This document shows positions 45,318 to 54,635 of a stretch of 64,000 bases of DNA, piece by piece (position 1 is the stretch's first letter; every line of letters starts with the position of its first letter). The position numbers and the translations under genes are program-made. The notes below the pieces were generated by a model. It saw only the letters and a program-made list of their open reading frames with translations. It had not been told where the DNA came from and ran no database searches. This DNA comes from Caballeronia sordidicola (lineage in GTDB: Bacteria; Pseudomonadota; Gammaproteobacteria; Burkholderiales; Burkholderiaceae), in contig NZ_MTHB01000110.1 in NCBI RefSeq assembly GCF_002220365.1, forward strand, positions 62,001 through 126,000. The letters run 5' to 3'.

Positions 45318-46009
45318 TTGTCGACGACGAGGCACTCGCTCGCAGCAAGCTGCTGCGCATGCTTCGGGTATTTCCCGATGTCGAGGTGATCGGCGAAGCT
45401 TCCGACGGCGCGTCGGCGCTGATGCTGGCTGCGCAGTTGCGGCCGGACGTGATCTTCCTCGACGTACAGATGCCCGAGGTCGACGGTTTCGACGTGGCGG
45501 CGTCGCTGCCGGACGACGCTCCAGCACTGGTATTCGTGACCGCATTCGACCAGTATGCGGTGCGCGCATTCGACGCCCAGGCGGCCGACTATCTGTTGAA
45601 ACCTGTGGAGCCGGAACGCCTCGCGCGCACCATACAGCGGTTGCGAGGAACCGTCCGCAGTGCGGCGCGCCCGAGCGTCGGCATGCCCGCGCATCTGATG
45701 GTCGCTGATCGTGGGAAGACGCACGTCGTACGCTGCGCGGATATCGAATGGCTGGAGGCTGCCGACAACTACGTCAACATCCATCTTCCCGGGCGGAGCC
45801 TGCTGATACGACGCACGCTGGCCGCCTTGCTCAATGACCTCGCCCCCGCATTTGTCCGCACGCACCGCGGCGCTGCGGTGGCGCTGGCAGCCGTGCTCGC
45901 TGTGCGGCCGCGCGCGAAGGGTGATGCCACAGTTGTACTGCGCAGCGGCGTCGAGGTGCCCTGCAGCCGGCAGCATCGGGAAATGCTGGTGCAACGCCTT
46001 CGGGGCTAG
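45305..46009 (+). CDS. LytTR-family response regulator
   Basis: Regulator of 234 aa with a GTG start inside the kinase gene. REC: RALIVDDEALARSKLLRML, phospho-acceptor in VIFLDVQMPEVDGF, Lys in DYLLKPVEPERLA. The LytTR DNA-binding domain (about 135-230) reads KTHVVRCADIEWLEAADNYV then NIHLPGRSLLIRRTLAALLN and FVRTHRGAAVAL. Its targets are not known; the fatty-acid-hydroxylase-type gene 95 bases downstream is a candidate. Confidence 0.94.
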   Translation: MRALIVDDEALARSKLLRMLRVFPDVEVIGEASDGASALMLAAQLRPDVIFLDVQMPEVDGFDVAASLPDDAPALVFVTAFDQYAVRAFDAQAADYLLKPVEPERLARTIQRLRGTVRSAARPSVGMPAHLMVADRGKTHVVRCADIEWLEAADNYVNIHLPGRSLLIRRTLAALLNDLAPAFVRTHRGAAVALAAVLAVRPRAKGDATVVLRSGVEVPCSRQHREMLVQRLRG

Positions 46010-46103
46010 CGCAGACCGCCCAATCCGCCCCAACTCAGACCCCGTTTGTCCCAAGTCAATTGCGGGTCAAGGAACGTCAACCTACGCTGGACGGAATCAC
46101 CCT

Positions 46104-47030
46104 ATGGATGGTTCAGCCATGGCTATGTTGCTCACCCTGCTCAACTACGCAAACATTGCGATCCTCGTTTCCTCATTGGTCGAGGCGCTGCTGCTTACTG
46201 TGCGACTCGGCTGGCGCGGCTACGACTGGAAGGCAGCCAGTGTGTCGGTGGCCGACTTTCTATTTCGCGAGTACCCGTTGCGCTGGTTGCTGCCGCTCGT
46301 GTTCTGGAGCGATGCGATGAACTGGTTCTGGCAGCACAGGCTCTGGACTTTGCCGATGAACCATTGGAGTGGTTGGGTGGCTTGTTTCATTGGCCAGGAG
46401 TTCTGCTATTACTGGTACCACCGTGCAGCCCATCGGACGCGTTGGTTCTGGTGCACTCATGCCGTGCACCATTCGCCCAATCAACTCAATCTTTGCGCCG
46501 CGTACCGTATTGGTTGGACTGGCCGTCTTACCGGCTCGCTACTGTTCTTCGTGCTCGCGCCGCTATTCGGCATGCCGCCCCGGATCGTGCTGATGCTGCT
46601 TTCGCTCAACCTGCTCTACCAGTTCTGGCTGCACGCAACCTGGATCCCACGCCTCGGGCCGCTTGAATGGATTCTCAACACGCCTTCAGCACACCGCGTG
46701 CATCACGCGTCCAACCTCGAATACCTCGATGGAAACTACGGCGGCGTGCTGATCGTGTTCGATCGATTGTTTGATACGTATATCGCAGAACGTCGCGACA
46801 CGCCGTGTCGCTTCGGTCTGGTCCGGCCAATGACGACCTATAACCTGCTGACCATCGAGTTCGATCACTGGCGCGCGCTGTGGCGCGACCTCTTGGCCGC
46901 GCGTTCCGTACGCGAGGTATTTGGCTACGTCGCCAAGCCACCCGGCTGGCGGCCAAATGACGAAGGGGAAACGACAGAAGATCTAAGGCGTCGTGCGGAT
47001 CCAAGGTCCTTCGGCGCGGGGCAGCAATAG
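46104..47030 (+). CDS. Sterol desaturase / fatty acid hydroxylase superfamily membrane enzyme
   Basis: Integral membrane di-iron enzyme of 308 aa, starting MDGSAMAMLLTLLNYANIAI at 46104 (GGA site upstream). The His boxes are YYWYHRAAHRTRW, WCTHAVHHSPNQLNL and SAHRVHHASNLEYLD with further His near the end; together they match the HX3H, HX2HH and HX2HH pattern. Such enzymes hydroxylate or desaturate lipids and hopanoid-like substrates. It lies 95 bases after the LytTR regulator on the same strand and may be controlled by it. Confidence 0.9.
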   Translation: MDGSAMAMLLTLLNYANIAILVSSLVEALLLTVRLGWRGYDWKAASVSVADFLFREYPLRWLLPLVFWSDAMNWFWQHRLWTLPMNHWSGWVACFIGQEFCYYWYHRAAHRTRWFWCTHAVHHSPNQLNLCAAYRIGWTGRLTGSLLFFVLAPLFGMPPRIVLMLLSLNLLYQFWLHATWIPRLGPLEWILNTPSAHRVHHASNLEYLDGNYGGVLIVFDRLFDTYIAERRDTPCRFGLVRPMTTYNLLTIEFDHWRALWRDLLAARSVREVFGYVAKPPGWRPNDEGETTEDLRRRADPRSFGAGQQ

Positions 47031-47209
47031 GGTTGCTTATCGACCCGGGAACGGACGGTCACGCACTTATCCGCGATGATGAAGTATTGGCCTGGGATGG
47101 TCCCGGCGCGGACGACATCGATCAAAAAATAACAGAGTGACCGGGATAAACAGCATACGCAGAGAATCCTTTTGTTTATGGTGAAGAAGTTGGACGTGGA
47201 CCTCACGTC

Positions 47210-48352
47210 TCACGTCTTGAGGCTGGGCAACACGAAATGGCGCAGCACTTCGTCGGGCACTTGCCAGTCTTTCGGAGCGTTGTAATTTCCCGCTGTGACG
47301 ACTACGACCAATGCGCGCGCCGGAACGATAGCCAGCAGCTGTCCGCCGTTGCCGACACCCATCACGTAGTGCTCGCCCCGAATTCCGCCCTTGCTCGGAT
47401 AGGCGATTTCGCCGACCCGCCACAGGTAACCATATGACTGGCCGTCACGCACCGTAGCGGCGGGAGTAAAGCTCGCGTCGAGCCACGTTGCGGGCACGAT
47501 CGTACGGCCCTCCCATTGGCCACGGGCGAGGACCAATTGCCCTATACGCGCGAGCTCACGCGGCGTCAGGCGTAGCCCGGAGGCGGCAATCGCCTCTCCA
47601 TCGGTGCCTTTCGCCCATGAGAACTTGTCGATGCCAAGCGGCTCGAAAAGAGCCGAGCGCGCGTAGTCCTCGAGCGCTTGCCCGGTGCCTTTCTCAATCA
47701 GGCGTCCGATCAGTGCAACGGCGCCACCGCTGTAGATCCAGACTTCGCCCGGTGCAGCGACGATCGGGCGCTCAAGCACGTAGCGAAAGCGATCTTGCGC
47801 CGCGTCCATTGCCGACTCGCTGTTGGCCGGATCCCTATACGACAGTTGCTCGTTCCATTGCATGCCGAGCGTCATGGTCAGCGCATTGGCGATCGTGAGA
47901 TCCGCCCGTTGAGGATCGCGAGCGAGGTCAGGGTATTCCGGGAACTGCGACAGGAGCGGCGTATCGACGGGCGGGACGCGCTTGTCCGCGAGCGCAATGC
48001 CGTAGAGCAACGACACGAGGCTCTTGGTGACAGAGCGCAGATCGTGCTGTGTGTCGGGACCGAACACGACCTGCCCAGCGCTTTCGCCCCGGGTTTCATC
48101 AAGGCCCGAAAAATAGCGCTCGAAGGCTATGTGCCCATCATGCAGAACCACGACGCTGTGCAGATTTTGCAGCGGGGTGGTAGCACGAAAGGCCTCGAAT
48201 CGGGCCTCGAGGTCGGGTGCAAAGCCGGAAGCGGAGGCAGCAGGGGGCTTCGTTGCCCAGGAAGCAGCTTGGGCGAATAGCGGCATCTGGCTCGCTATCA
48301 ATGCGGCGCCGGCTAGTTTGAATATATCGCGTCGGCTAGTAGTCCTGATCAT
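47210..48352 (-). CDS. Tat-exported serine hydrolase, beta-lactamase (class C-like) family
   Basis: Exported protein of 380 aa; ATG at 48352 with AAGGAG 6 bases upstream. The N-terminus has a twin-arginine signal (TSRRDIFKLAGAALIASQM). The catalytic Ser-x-x-Lys motif is SVTKSLVSLLYG, with the second motif YSGG in WIYSGGAVALIGRLI and the family text EPLGIDKFSWAKGTDGEAIA. It belongs to the penicillin-binding-protein-like esterase group (Pfam beta-lactamase), and true beta-lactamase activity should not be assumed. It stands alone between the desaturase and the HAAS gene. Confidence 0.9.
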   Translation of the reverse strand: MIRTTSRRDIFKLAGAALIASQMPLFAQAASWATKPPAASASGFAPDLEARFEAFRATTPLQNLHSVVVLHDGHIAFERYFSGLDETRGESAGQVVFGPDTQHDLRSVTKSLVSLLYGIALADKRVPPVDTPLLSQFPEYPDLARDPQRADLTIANALTMTLGMQWNEQLSYRDPANSESAMDAAQDRFRYVLERPIVAAPGEVWIYSGGAVALIGRLIEKGTGQALEDYARSALFEPLGIDKFSWAKGTDGEAIAASGLRLTPRELARIGQLVLARGQWEGRTIVPATWLDASFTPAATVRDGQSYGYLWRVGEIAYPSKGGIRGEHYVMGVGNGGQLLAIVPARALVVVVTAGNYNAPKDWQVPDEVLRHFVLPSLKT

Positions 48353-48386
48353 CAACGTCTCCTTGTAGGCCCAGCGTTAGATGTCG

Positions 48387-49754
48387 CTAGGGCGTATTCT
48401 CGATACGGCCGCTACCCGATATGGCCGAATGCAACTGCGCCGGATGGCCGTGCAGTTTCACGACACCGCTGCCACGGATGGCGATGTCAGCGCTGTCCTG
48501 CGCCGCGACCTGCACTTCGCCGCTGCCATGGACCACGATCTCGGCAGATCTGGCCGAGAGTCCTTGCAGTTGCGCCTCGCCCGAACCCGCGACATTGAGC
48601 GCGACAACCTGCACGGCACCGCTCGCGACAACATGGCCGCTCCCCGTGATGCGCAGTTGCAGCTTCTGCTGTTCGATACCCGATAAAACGAGGTCACTGT
48701 TGCCTCTGATTGCCCATGTTGCGATCGATGGGGCCGTCAGCCGAACCGAGAGATGCGTGACTGGGGAGCAGCCGAGGCCGCTATCGAACCCGAGCCTGCC
48801 ATCAGCAATGCGCACATGGCTGACGAGAGTGGAATCGCCGGTCACGGTCGCCTCGGCTTTGGGGCCGGGCTGGTAGGTGACAGAGGCCGGCAGATCGATA
48901 TCGAGCCTGTTGTTCGCCTCGAATGGGAACGTCACGGAGGCAGGCGAGGTACTGGCCGGGTTCGCGGCATTGACGCCGCTTGCAGGTACCCGGTCGAACC
49001 ACGAGGGACCACAACGCCATCCCCCCTTCGGCCACCAGGACGGGTCGCCATCCCGATGTGATCCGGCGAGCGAACTGCCGAGCGCAAGCAGAGCGATGGC
49101 GACGGTCGATCCCGCGACTACAAACAACGCCGGCCTTTTACTCACGTTCCACTTCTGCGTCGACATGTCTTCACGCGACGCTTGCTGCCTGTCCTGACCG
49201 GGTTCGAGCAGGTGGTAATGCAGCCGCATATAGCGTCCGAGCATCCGCACGCCCGCGCCGAGTCCCAGCAGCAGCAGCGAGCCGCCGACGACGAGGCAGG
49301 CAATCAGCCCGATGCCGACCACGAAGCGGACCACGCCGCCCACGAACGAGCCGCCGTGAGCGAAGAACACGACGGTGAAGATCATGTGCACTCCGACAGC
49401 ACCGAGGGCCGCCAGACCGATGCCAAGGCCGAGGGCGAGGGCCGCCACGACGAGCAGCAGCGGCATCAGGAAGAAGATGTCGACCGCCGCGAGACCTGCC
49501 AGCGCAAGCATGGCGGTGATGAGGTTGCCAACGCTGCGATGGGCCTCGAATCGCCGCAGGCCGGTTTCAGCACGTAGCTCCCGGGCGAGCCGCGTTGGGT
49601 CGCCGAGAGCCTCGACGACCTCCGCCTCACTGCGACCCGACGCGCGCGCTTCGGCAAAGTGGGCTTCGTAGTCGGCGATGATCTCCTCGATCTCCTGCCT
49701 GGACAGACCGGCGAGTCCAGCTCGCAGAGTGCGCAAGAATGCTTCGCTGTTCAC
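48387..49754 (-). CDS. HAAS (DUF1700) membrane protein fused to a DUF2807 head-GIN-like domain
   Basis: Protein of 455 aa; GTG start overlapping the PadR stop (GTGA). The N-terminal HAAS helix pair (LRAGLAGLSRQEIEEIIADY, ASGRSEAEVVEALGDPTRLA) is the PadR-linked signalling domain. Several membrane helices follow (about 80-185), then another near 215-235 and an exported beta-rich repeat domain (DUF2807): DIDLPASVTYQPGPKAEATV, ITGSGHVVASGAVQVVALNV, HGSGEVQVAAQDSADIAIRG and ending AISGSGRIE. The GSG repeats every strand resemble a beta-helix. Probably a cell-surface stress element. Confidence 0.85.
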   Translation of the reverse strand: MNSEAFLRTLRAGLAGLSRQEIEEIIADYEAHFAEARASGRSEAEVVEALGDPTRLARELRAETGLRRFEAHRSVGNLITAMLALAGLAAVDIFFLMPLLLVVAALALGLGIGLAALGAVGVHMIFTVVFFAHGGSFVGGVVRFVVGIGLIACLVVGGSLLLLGLGAGVRMLGRYMRLHYHLLEPGQDRQQASREDMSTQKWNVSKRPALFVVAGSTVAIALLALGSSLAGSHRDGDPSWWPKGGWRCGPSWFDRVPASGVNAANPASTSPASVTFPFEANNRLDIDLPASVTYQPGPKAEATVTGDSTLVSHVRIADGRLGFDSGLGCSPVTHLSVRLTAPSIATWAIRGNSDLVLSGIEQQKLQLRITGSGHVVASGAVQVVALNVAGSGEAQLQGLSARSAEIVVHGSGEVQVAAQDSADIAIRGSGVVKLHGHPAQLHSAISGSGRIENTP

Positions 49755-50077
49755 GTCTGGTCTCCGAGAAGTTGATCGACTGCGGCCACGAAGGACCGCC
49801 AGTCACGCCGATGCGCTTCCAGAGCGCCTTGGCCCATCGGCGTGAGCCGATAATATTTACGCGAAGGCCCGCTGGCCGATTCGACCAGGCGGGTTGCCAC
49901 CAGCCCGTCGTTCTGCATGCGACGCATCAGCGGATAGATCGTGCCTTCGCCCATGCCGACGGCACTGGCGAGCGTGCTGGCGATCTCGTAGCCATAGCTC
50001 TCCCCGCGTGACAACAGAGCGAGTACGCACAGATCAAGTGCCCCTTTCTTCAGTTGAACCTGGATCGATTCGGTCAT
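49751..50077 (-). CDS. PadR-family transcriptional regulator
   Basis: Winged-helix repressor of 108 aa: LKKGALDLCVLALLSRGESY followed by GYEIASTLASAVGMGEGTIY and PLMRRMQNDGLVATRLVESA with SGPSRKYYRLTPMGQGALEA. PadR partners regulate the adjacent HAAS-domain gene, with which it overlaps by 4 bases. A perfect palindrome 36-58 bases upstream is its probable operator, giving an autoregulated two-gene unit. Confidence 0.94.
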   Translation of the reverse strand: MTESIQVQLKKGALDLCVLALLSRGESYGYEIASTLASAVGMGEGTIYPLMRRMQNDGLVATRLVESASGPSRKYYRLTPMGQGALEAHRRDWRSFVAAVDQLLGDQT

Positions 50078-50112
50078 ATGCGAACTCGGTGAATAGGTTA
50101 AACATATAACAC

Positions 50113-50135
50113 GCTACCTGTTTATGCAAGGTAGC
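50113..50135. promoter_or_regulatory. Palindrome GCTACCT-N9-AGGTAGC, probable PadR operator
   Basis: A perfect 7-bp inverted repeat spaced by 9 bases, 36 bases upstream of the PadR start and next to an AT-rich stretch (TAACATATAACA-like). PadR proteins bind long palindromes of this size near their own promoter. The assignment is inferred from position and symmetry. Confidence 0.55.
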
Positions 50136-50288
50136 TGCGTCGATATTTATCAAGGAGGTGCCGCATGGGCTGACGAGTCGGAAATTTCAATTGAAAGGTG
50201 CGGGGGCGAGCAGGCCGCACATGAGCACTGTTCTACAAATCCCCGAAGGCATTTGCCCGCCCCAGTGCCGCCGTCATCGCGACACGTA

Positions 50289-51815
50289 TCAATGGGCGTA
50301 AGTCGATTCCCAGCCGCCGCCGAGTGCTTTACAGAGAGTGATGAGGTTCGCGTCAGCAGTCGCCTTGCTTTGTTCAAGATTGCTCTGGCCTTCGAGCAGT
50401 TGCTTCTGCACGTTCAGCACGTCGAGATAGTCGAGTGCCCCAGCCTTGTAGCGCTGCTGAGCTACCGAGAGCGCGCGCTGGTTCAGGGCAACGACAGCCG
50501 TCAGCCGATCGCGGCGCCGCTGCTCGGCATCGTAGACGACAAGTGCATCGTCCACCTCGCGCCAAGCGTCAAGCACGGTGTGTTTGTAGACGATTGCGGC
50601 CTCCTGTTGCTGCGCCTCGCGAAGGTACAGTGTTCCCTTGAGGCGCCCACCCTCGAAGATCGGCATGGTAATGGAGGGTCCGACAACAAACTGTCCAGAC
50701 GCCCAGTTGGCGAGGCTCGAGAGCTGCAGACTCTGGAAACCCGCGCTGCCGTTGAGCGATATCCGCGGATAAAAATCGGCTTTCGCCATGCCGATCGACG
50801 CCGTGGCCGCGTGCAGCTCCGCTTCCGCCTTCCTTATATCCGGTCTGCGCTGCACCAGTTCCGACGGAAAGCCGATAGGCACTTGTGCAGGCAGCTCGGG
50901 CACGTCATGCGGCTCGCCAAGCGTTTGCGCAAGCGCGCCCGGCTCCTCGGCGAGCAATACGCCGATCGCGTTGATCGTGGTCTCGCATCGCGATTCGAAC
51001 GTCGGAATCAAACTCTCGATTGACTCCGCCTGCGCGGAAGCATTGGCGACGTCGAGATCCGTCGTCACACCTTCATGCACCCGTACCTGCGTGAGCTTCG
51101 TGGTACTGCGCGCCATATCAAGATTTTGCTTCGCAATCCGTAGCAATGATTGTGTATCGCGCAACTCGATATAGTCTCGCGCGAGTTCGGCCCGTGCGGA
51201 CAACAACACGGCGTTTCGGTCTTCGTAAGAAGCGTCCGCCAGGGCGGATGCGGCTTCCACACCGCGTTGATTCCGGCCCCAGATATCCAGTTCCCAGGAT
51301 GCATCGAAGCCAGCTTGATAGAGGTTATAAGCCGGCGAACCCTTGGAGCCCGGCAACGGCGCCACGCCAAGCGGCGTAGCCCCCGAAGCAGATTGCGATT
51401 GGGTTTTGGTTGGGCTGACCCCGAGCAGACCCAGAATGCCGTTCGGACTTCCGCGTTCGCGGTCGTATGATGCAGCGCTGTCAAGCGTCGGGTATTGCGC
51501 CGCACCCGCAACGCGCTGTTCGGCCCGGCTTTGCCGAAGGCGTGCCGATGCCGCGGCCACATCGAGGTTCGCATCGGCCAGTTGCTGTTCGAGCGCGTTC
51601 AACGTGGGGTCGTTAAAAAGCGTCCACCAATCTGAATTGAATCCGGATTCGGCTGCCTTGCTCGATGCTTGCGCAGACTGGGTACGATCAAAGACCTGCG
51701 GCGGCGCGGACGTCGTTGGACGTTCGAAATCCGGCCCGACGGTACAGCCCGCTATCACAAGGCACGCCAATATTTCCAGCACTAACGCGCTGACGGAAAA
51801 GTTATTCGTATTCAT
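50289..51815 (-). CDS. Efflux outer-membrane lipoprotein (OprM/NodT family) of the Emr-type pump
   Basis: Outer-membrane channel of 508 aa with lipobox (CLVIAGC), followed by TVGPDFERPTTSAPPQVFDR. OEP text: ANLDVAAASARLRQSRAEQR, VQRRPDIRKAEAELHAATAS and YKAGALDYLDVLNVQKQLLE. The first 25 residues carry the signal. It overlaps the HlyD gene by 4 bases (ATGA), so it belongs to the MFS-HlyD-OMF tripartite operon. Confidence 0.94.
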   Translation of the reverse strand: MNTNNFSVSALVLEILACLVIAGCTVGPDFERPTTSAPPQVFDRTQSAQASSKAAESGFNSDWWTLFNDPTLNALEQQLADANLDVAAASARLRQSRAEQRVAGAAQYPTLDSAASYDRERGSPNGILGLLGVSPTKTQSQSASGATPLGVAPLPGSKGSPAYNLYQAGFDASWELDIWGRNQRGVEAASALADASYEDRNAVLLSARAELARDYIELRDTQSLLRIAKQNLDMARSTTKLTQVRVHEGVTTDLDVANASAQAESIESLIPTFESRCETTINAIGVLLAEEPGALAQTLGEPHDVPELPAQVPIGFPSELVQRRPDIRKAEAELHAATASIGMAKADFYPRISLNGSAGFQSLQLSSLANWASGQFVVGPSITMPIFEGGRLKGTLYLREAQQQEAAIVYKHTVLDAWREVDDALVVYDAEQRRRDRLTAVVALNQRALSVAQQRYKAGALDYLDVLNVQKQLLEGQSNLEQSKATADANLITLCKALGGGWESTYAH

Positions 51816-52888
51816 TTTCTATCTCCCTCTTCGGACGGCGCATCGCCATGCTGACCGACAGCGACTTCCGTTTCGACAGATAGCCCCACGCTTAACGCAG
51901 ACGCCGCCTCTTGACCGCGGTCAATGGCGATCTTGACAGGTACGCGTTGGACAACCTTCGTGAAGTTGCCCGTCGCGTTGTCGGGTGCAATAGGCGCAAA
52001 GCTCAAACCCGTTGCAGGGGCGAGACTATCGACACGGCCGTGAATCACAACGCCAGGAAAGCTGTCGACCTTGATCCGCACGCTTTCACCAGGCCGCATG
52101 CTGGTGATCTGGTTTTCCTGGAAGTTGGCGACGACATAGGCTTCGGAAAGCGGCACGATCGCGAGGACCGGCGCACCGGGCGTCACGAATGCGCCAATCC
52201 GCGCAGAACGCCGACCAACCTTGCCGTCGACGGGCGCGTGAATCTCCGTATAGGACAGGTTCAGCTTTGCCTGCCCGAGTGCCGCCTCGGCGCGTGCGAG
52301 CGCCCCTGCTGCTTTATCACGCTGAGTTCGCAGTACATCCAGGTTCTGCTCGGTGGACGCCATCGCAGCCCGGTCGTGGGCCTGCTGCGCGAGCTGCTCG
52401 GCAAGCGTGCTCGAGGCGTGCTGTTGCTCCTGGGCCGTTCCTGCGCCGGCGTCCGAGAGATTCTGATACCGCGCGGCGTTGGCTCGCGCAAACTCGATCG
52501 ACGCGTCGTCGGACTTGAGCGTCGCGCGCGTCTGCTCGACGAGCGAGGGCTGCCGCGCGATCTCGGCGTCGTAGTTTGCGACGGACGCCTGTGCCACAGC
52601 CACGTCCGCTTCCGCACTCATCAATGCGGCCTTGAAGTCACGATCATCAATACGCACCAGTAACTGCCCGGCTTTTACCGATTGGTTGTCGTCGACGAGT
52701 ACGTCGGATATCTGGCCGGCGATGCGTGGCGCCACGAGCGTGAAATCGGCTTCTACATAAGCATCGTTTGTGGATTCGGTACTCGAGTGGCCTAACAGGC
52801 TTGAGCAAGCCAATGCGCCAACGCCGACTGCGACAACCAGAGCAGCAACACGAATCATCTTGAGAGGAGATCGAGCAATGGATGACAT
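51812..52888 (-). CDS. HlyD-family periplasmic adaptor, EmrA-like
   Basis: Membrane-fusion protein of 358 aa. One N-terminal membrane segment with a lipobox-like end (VGVGALACSS). The adaptor signatures are TLVAPRIAGQISDVLVDDNQ followed by SVKAGQLLVRIDDRDFKAAL, a long alpha-hairpin coiled coil (about 95-195), then LSYTEIHAPVDGKVGRRSAR and YVVANFQENQITSMRPGESV. This is the EmrA/FusE pattern. It starts 15 bases after the MFS gene. Confidence 0.94.
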   Translation of the reverse strand: MSSIARSPLKMIRVAALVVAVGVGALACSSLLGHSSTESTNDAYVEADFTLVAPRIAGQISDVLVDDNQSVKAGQLLVRIDDRDFKAALMSAEADVAVAQASVANYDAEIARQPSLVEQTRATLKSDDASIEFARANAARYQNLSDAGAGTAQEQQHASSTLAEQLAQQAHDRAAMASTEQNLDVLRTQRDKAAGALARAEAALGQAKLNLSYTEIHAPVDGKVGRRSARIGAFVTPGAPVLAIVPLSEAYVVANFQENQITSMRPGESVRIKVDSFPGVVIHGRVDSLAPATGLSFAPIAPDNATGNFTKVVQRVPVKIAIDRGQEAASALSVGLSVETEVAVGQHGDAPSEEGDRK

Positions 52889-52903
52889 GATAAATATCGT
52901 CCC

Positions 52904-54529
52904 TTAGTGGGAAGAGGGGGGCGTGGCGCACCACGGCGGATAAATACGCACAGGTAACACTGGCACGAGGAAAAGAACGGCGATGGCAATACCCGCCATG
53001 ACGCAATAGAGATCCGCCGAGGTCATTACCACTGCCTGCTCGTGGATCCGGTGTGCAAGTTCGCCGAGACCATGAGTTGCGTCGATGCTTTGGCTCGCCA
53101 CGAGCGCGTGATTGCCCAAGTGGTCCACGAGCATGTTCGAATGAAGACGTTCGCGACCGGTACCCACCCCTTCGATGAGACCCGTCGCCCCAGCCGCGGA
53201 AAACGTTTTGAGCGAGTTGAACATCGCTGAAGCAAATGGACCGTCTGTCGGGGCCAAGCCCGTCGTCACGCCCATCAGGATTCCCAGGATCACCATCGGT
53301 TGCGCGACGATTTGTATGGATTGAAGCCAGTAGAAATTGCTGCGGATCCACTCGGACGTGATGAAGCTCCCCATCAGGCACGTGATGGTCATGAGGGACA
53401 AGCCAATTGCCATGACCCACCGGTGGTCGACTCGCCGCAGGTTCAGGACGGCGGCCGTCAGAGGAAGCGCGATCAATAGGGGGATTGCCACCAGCAACGA
53501 CAAGGGTGCAGTCTGCAGCGGCCTGTAGGCGTGAACCTTGGCGAGATATTGGCCGGGGATTGCAGCCACGCCAACCAGCAGTATTACCGCGCCCACGAGT
53601 GTCATCAGTCCGTGCGTAAAGTTTCTGCGCGAAAGCAATTGCAGCTTGAAAAAAGGAAGCGGATGAAACCACTCGTTGGCGAGAAAAGTCACGAACAGCA
53701 GCGCCCCGCCAATAAACATCACGCGAATGAAATCGGAATTGAGCCAGTCAAGACGGTCTCCTTGCAGAAGGCCGGTCACGAGCATGGCGACAGCCGGAAA
53801 CCCCGTCAGAAATCCGGTCCAGTTGAATGCTTTGAGCCGTTCGAGTTTGAGCGGATCGGGCGGAAGCCCCTGCTGGATCGCCACGCAGCATGCGATACCA
53901 AGCGGCACGATTTGCCAGAAGGCCATTTGCCAGCCGACATACTCGGTCCACAAAGCGGCGAGGGGTGTGCCGAGCGCCGGCCCGAAGGTGGCTGTGAGCG
54001 CGTACCCGGCGAGCCCGTATAACTTCACTTTGGGCGGAAGATAGCGCAGCGCCACGATGATCAACATCGGGGGGAGGCATCCGCCGGCAATCCCCTGCAA
54101 AACGCGCAACACGTAAAGCGTAAGCACGTTGGGTGCGAAGGGGCAAAGGATGCCGAAAAGCATCGTTGCAATCACGGCGCCGATCGTGAACCGCTTGAGC
54201 GTGAACGTGATCCCAAACCAGGGCGCAAACACCATCGTAGCGACATTGGCCGCCTCGAACAGAGCGCTCAGCCAGGTTCCATCGTCATGCCCAATCGAGA
54301 ACGCGCCCTGAATGTCGGCCATCGACACTGCAGTGACCTGCTCGTTGAGGATGGCCAGAAGAGACGCAAGCAGCATTCCGACCAGGCCAACGGCAAGACG
54401 GAGCGAAAGCGCGGATTGCGTGAGCACCGGCTGCGCAGGAGCCTGTGTCCCCGGCACTGGCGCGGATGCCGACGACTGTACGATGGTCGGCGTTTCCGTT
54501 TCAGTTGCTAAAGAGTTGCCTGTAGTCAT
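52904..54529 (-). CDS. DHA2-family MFS multidrug exporter, EmrB-like
   Basis: Fourteen-helix drug:H+ antiporter of 541 aa. After a long polar N-terminus (about 45 residues) come SLRLAVGLVGMLLASLLAIL and the loop text DGTWLSALFEAANVATMVFA followed by PWFGITFTLKR. Motif C lies in LTATFGPALGTPLAALWTEY. It belongs to the EmrB branch and exports hydrophobic drugs or phenolics with HlyD and the OMF. It lies 106 bases after the ABM gene in the same direction. Confidence 0.92.
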   Translation of the reverse strand: MTTGNSLATETETPTIVQSSASAPVPGTQAPAQPVLTQSALSLRLAVGLVGMLLASLLAILNEQVTAVSMADIQGAFSIGHDDGTWLSALFEAANVATMVFAPWFGITFTLKRFTIGAVIATMLFGILCPFAPNVLTLYVLRVLQGIAGGCLPPMLIIVALRYLPPKVKLYGLAGYALTATFGPALGTPLAALWTEYVGWQMAFWQIVPLGIACCVAIQQGLPPDPLKLERLKAFNWTGFLTGFPAVAMLVTGLLQGDRLDWLNSDFIRVMFIGGALLFVTFLANEWFHPLPFFKLQLLSRRNFTHGLMTLVGAVILLVGVAAIPGQYLAKVHAYRPLQTAPLSLLVAIPLLIALPLTAAVLNLRRVDHRWVMAIGLSLMTITCLMGSFITSEWIRSNFYWLQSIQIVAQPMVILGILMGVTTGLAPTDGPFASAMFNSLKTFSAAGATGLIEGVGTGRERLHSNMLVDHLGNHALVASQSIDATHGLGELAHRIHEQAVVMTSADLYCVMAGIAIAVLFLVPVLPVRIYPPWCATPPSSH

Positions 54530-54635
54530 AGGACTCCCGTTTCCGATCAGGTTAGAAAGGATAGCTAACTAGCTGTTGTTGGAGGTCAAGCGAAAGACGA
54601 AGATCCTCCAGCACCGATAACGCAATGCGACCGGT

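Noticed and set aside
45071..46054. Minus-strand frame of about 327 codons opposite the LytTR pair
   Set aside because: Antisense to two overlapping genes with complete motifs.
47031..47209. Possible C-terminal relic reading GLLIDPGTDGHALIRDDEVL
   Set aside because: An open stretch of about 36 codons ending in a stop after the desaturase gene looks protein-like, but it has no start and no recognised family, so it is not called.
50151..50170. Strong ribosome-binding-site match AAGGAGGTG followed by ATG at 50165
   Set aside because: The frame is ATG-GGC-TGA, so it stops at once; no gene can start there.
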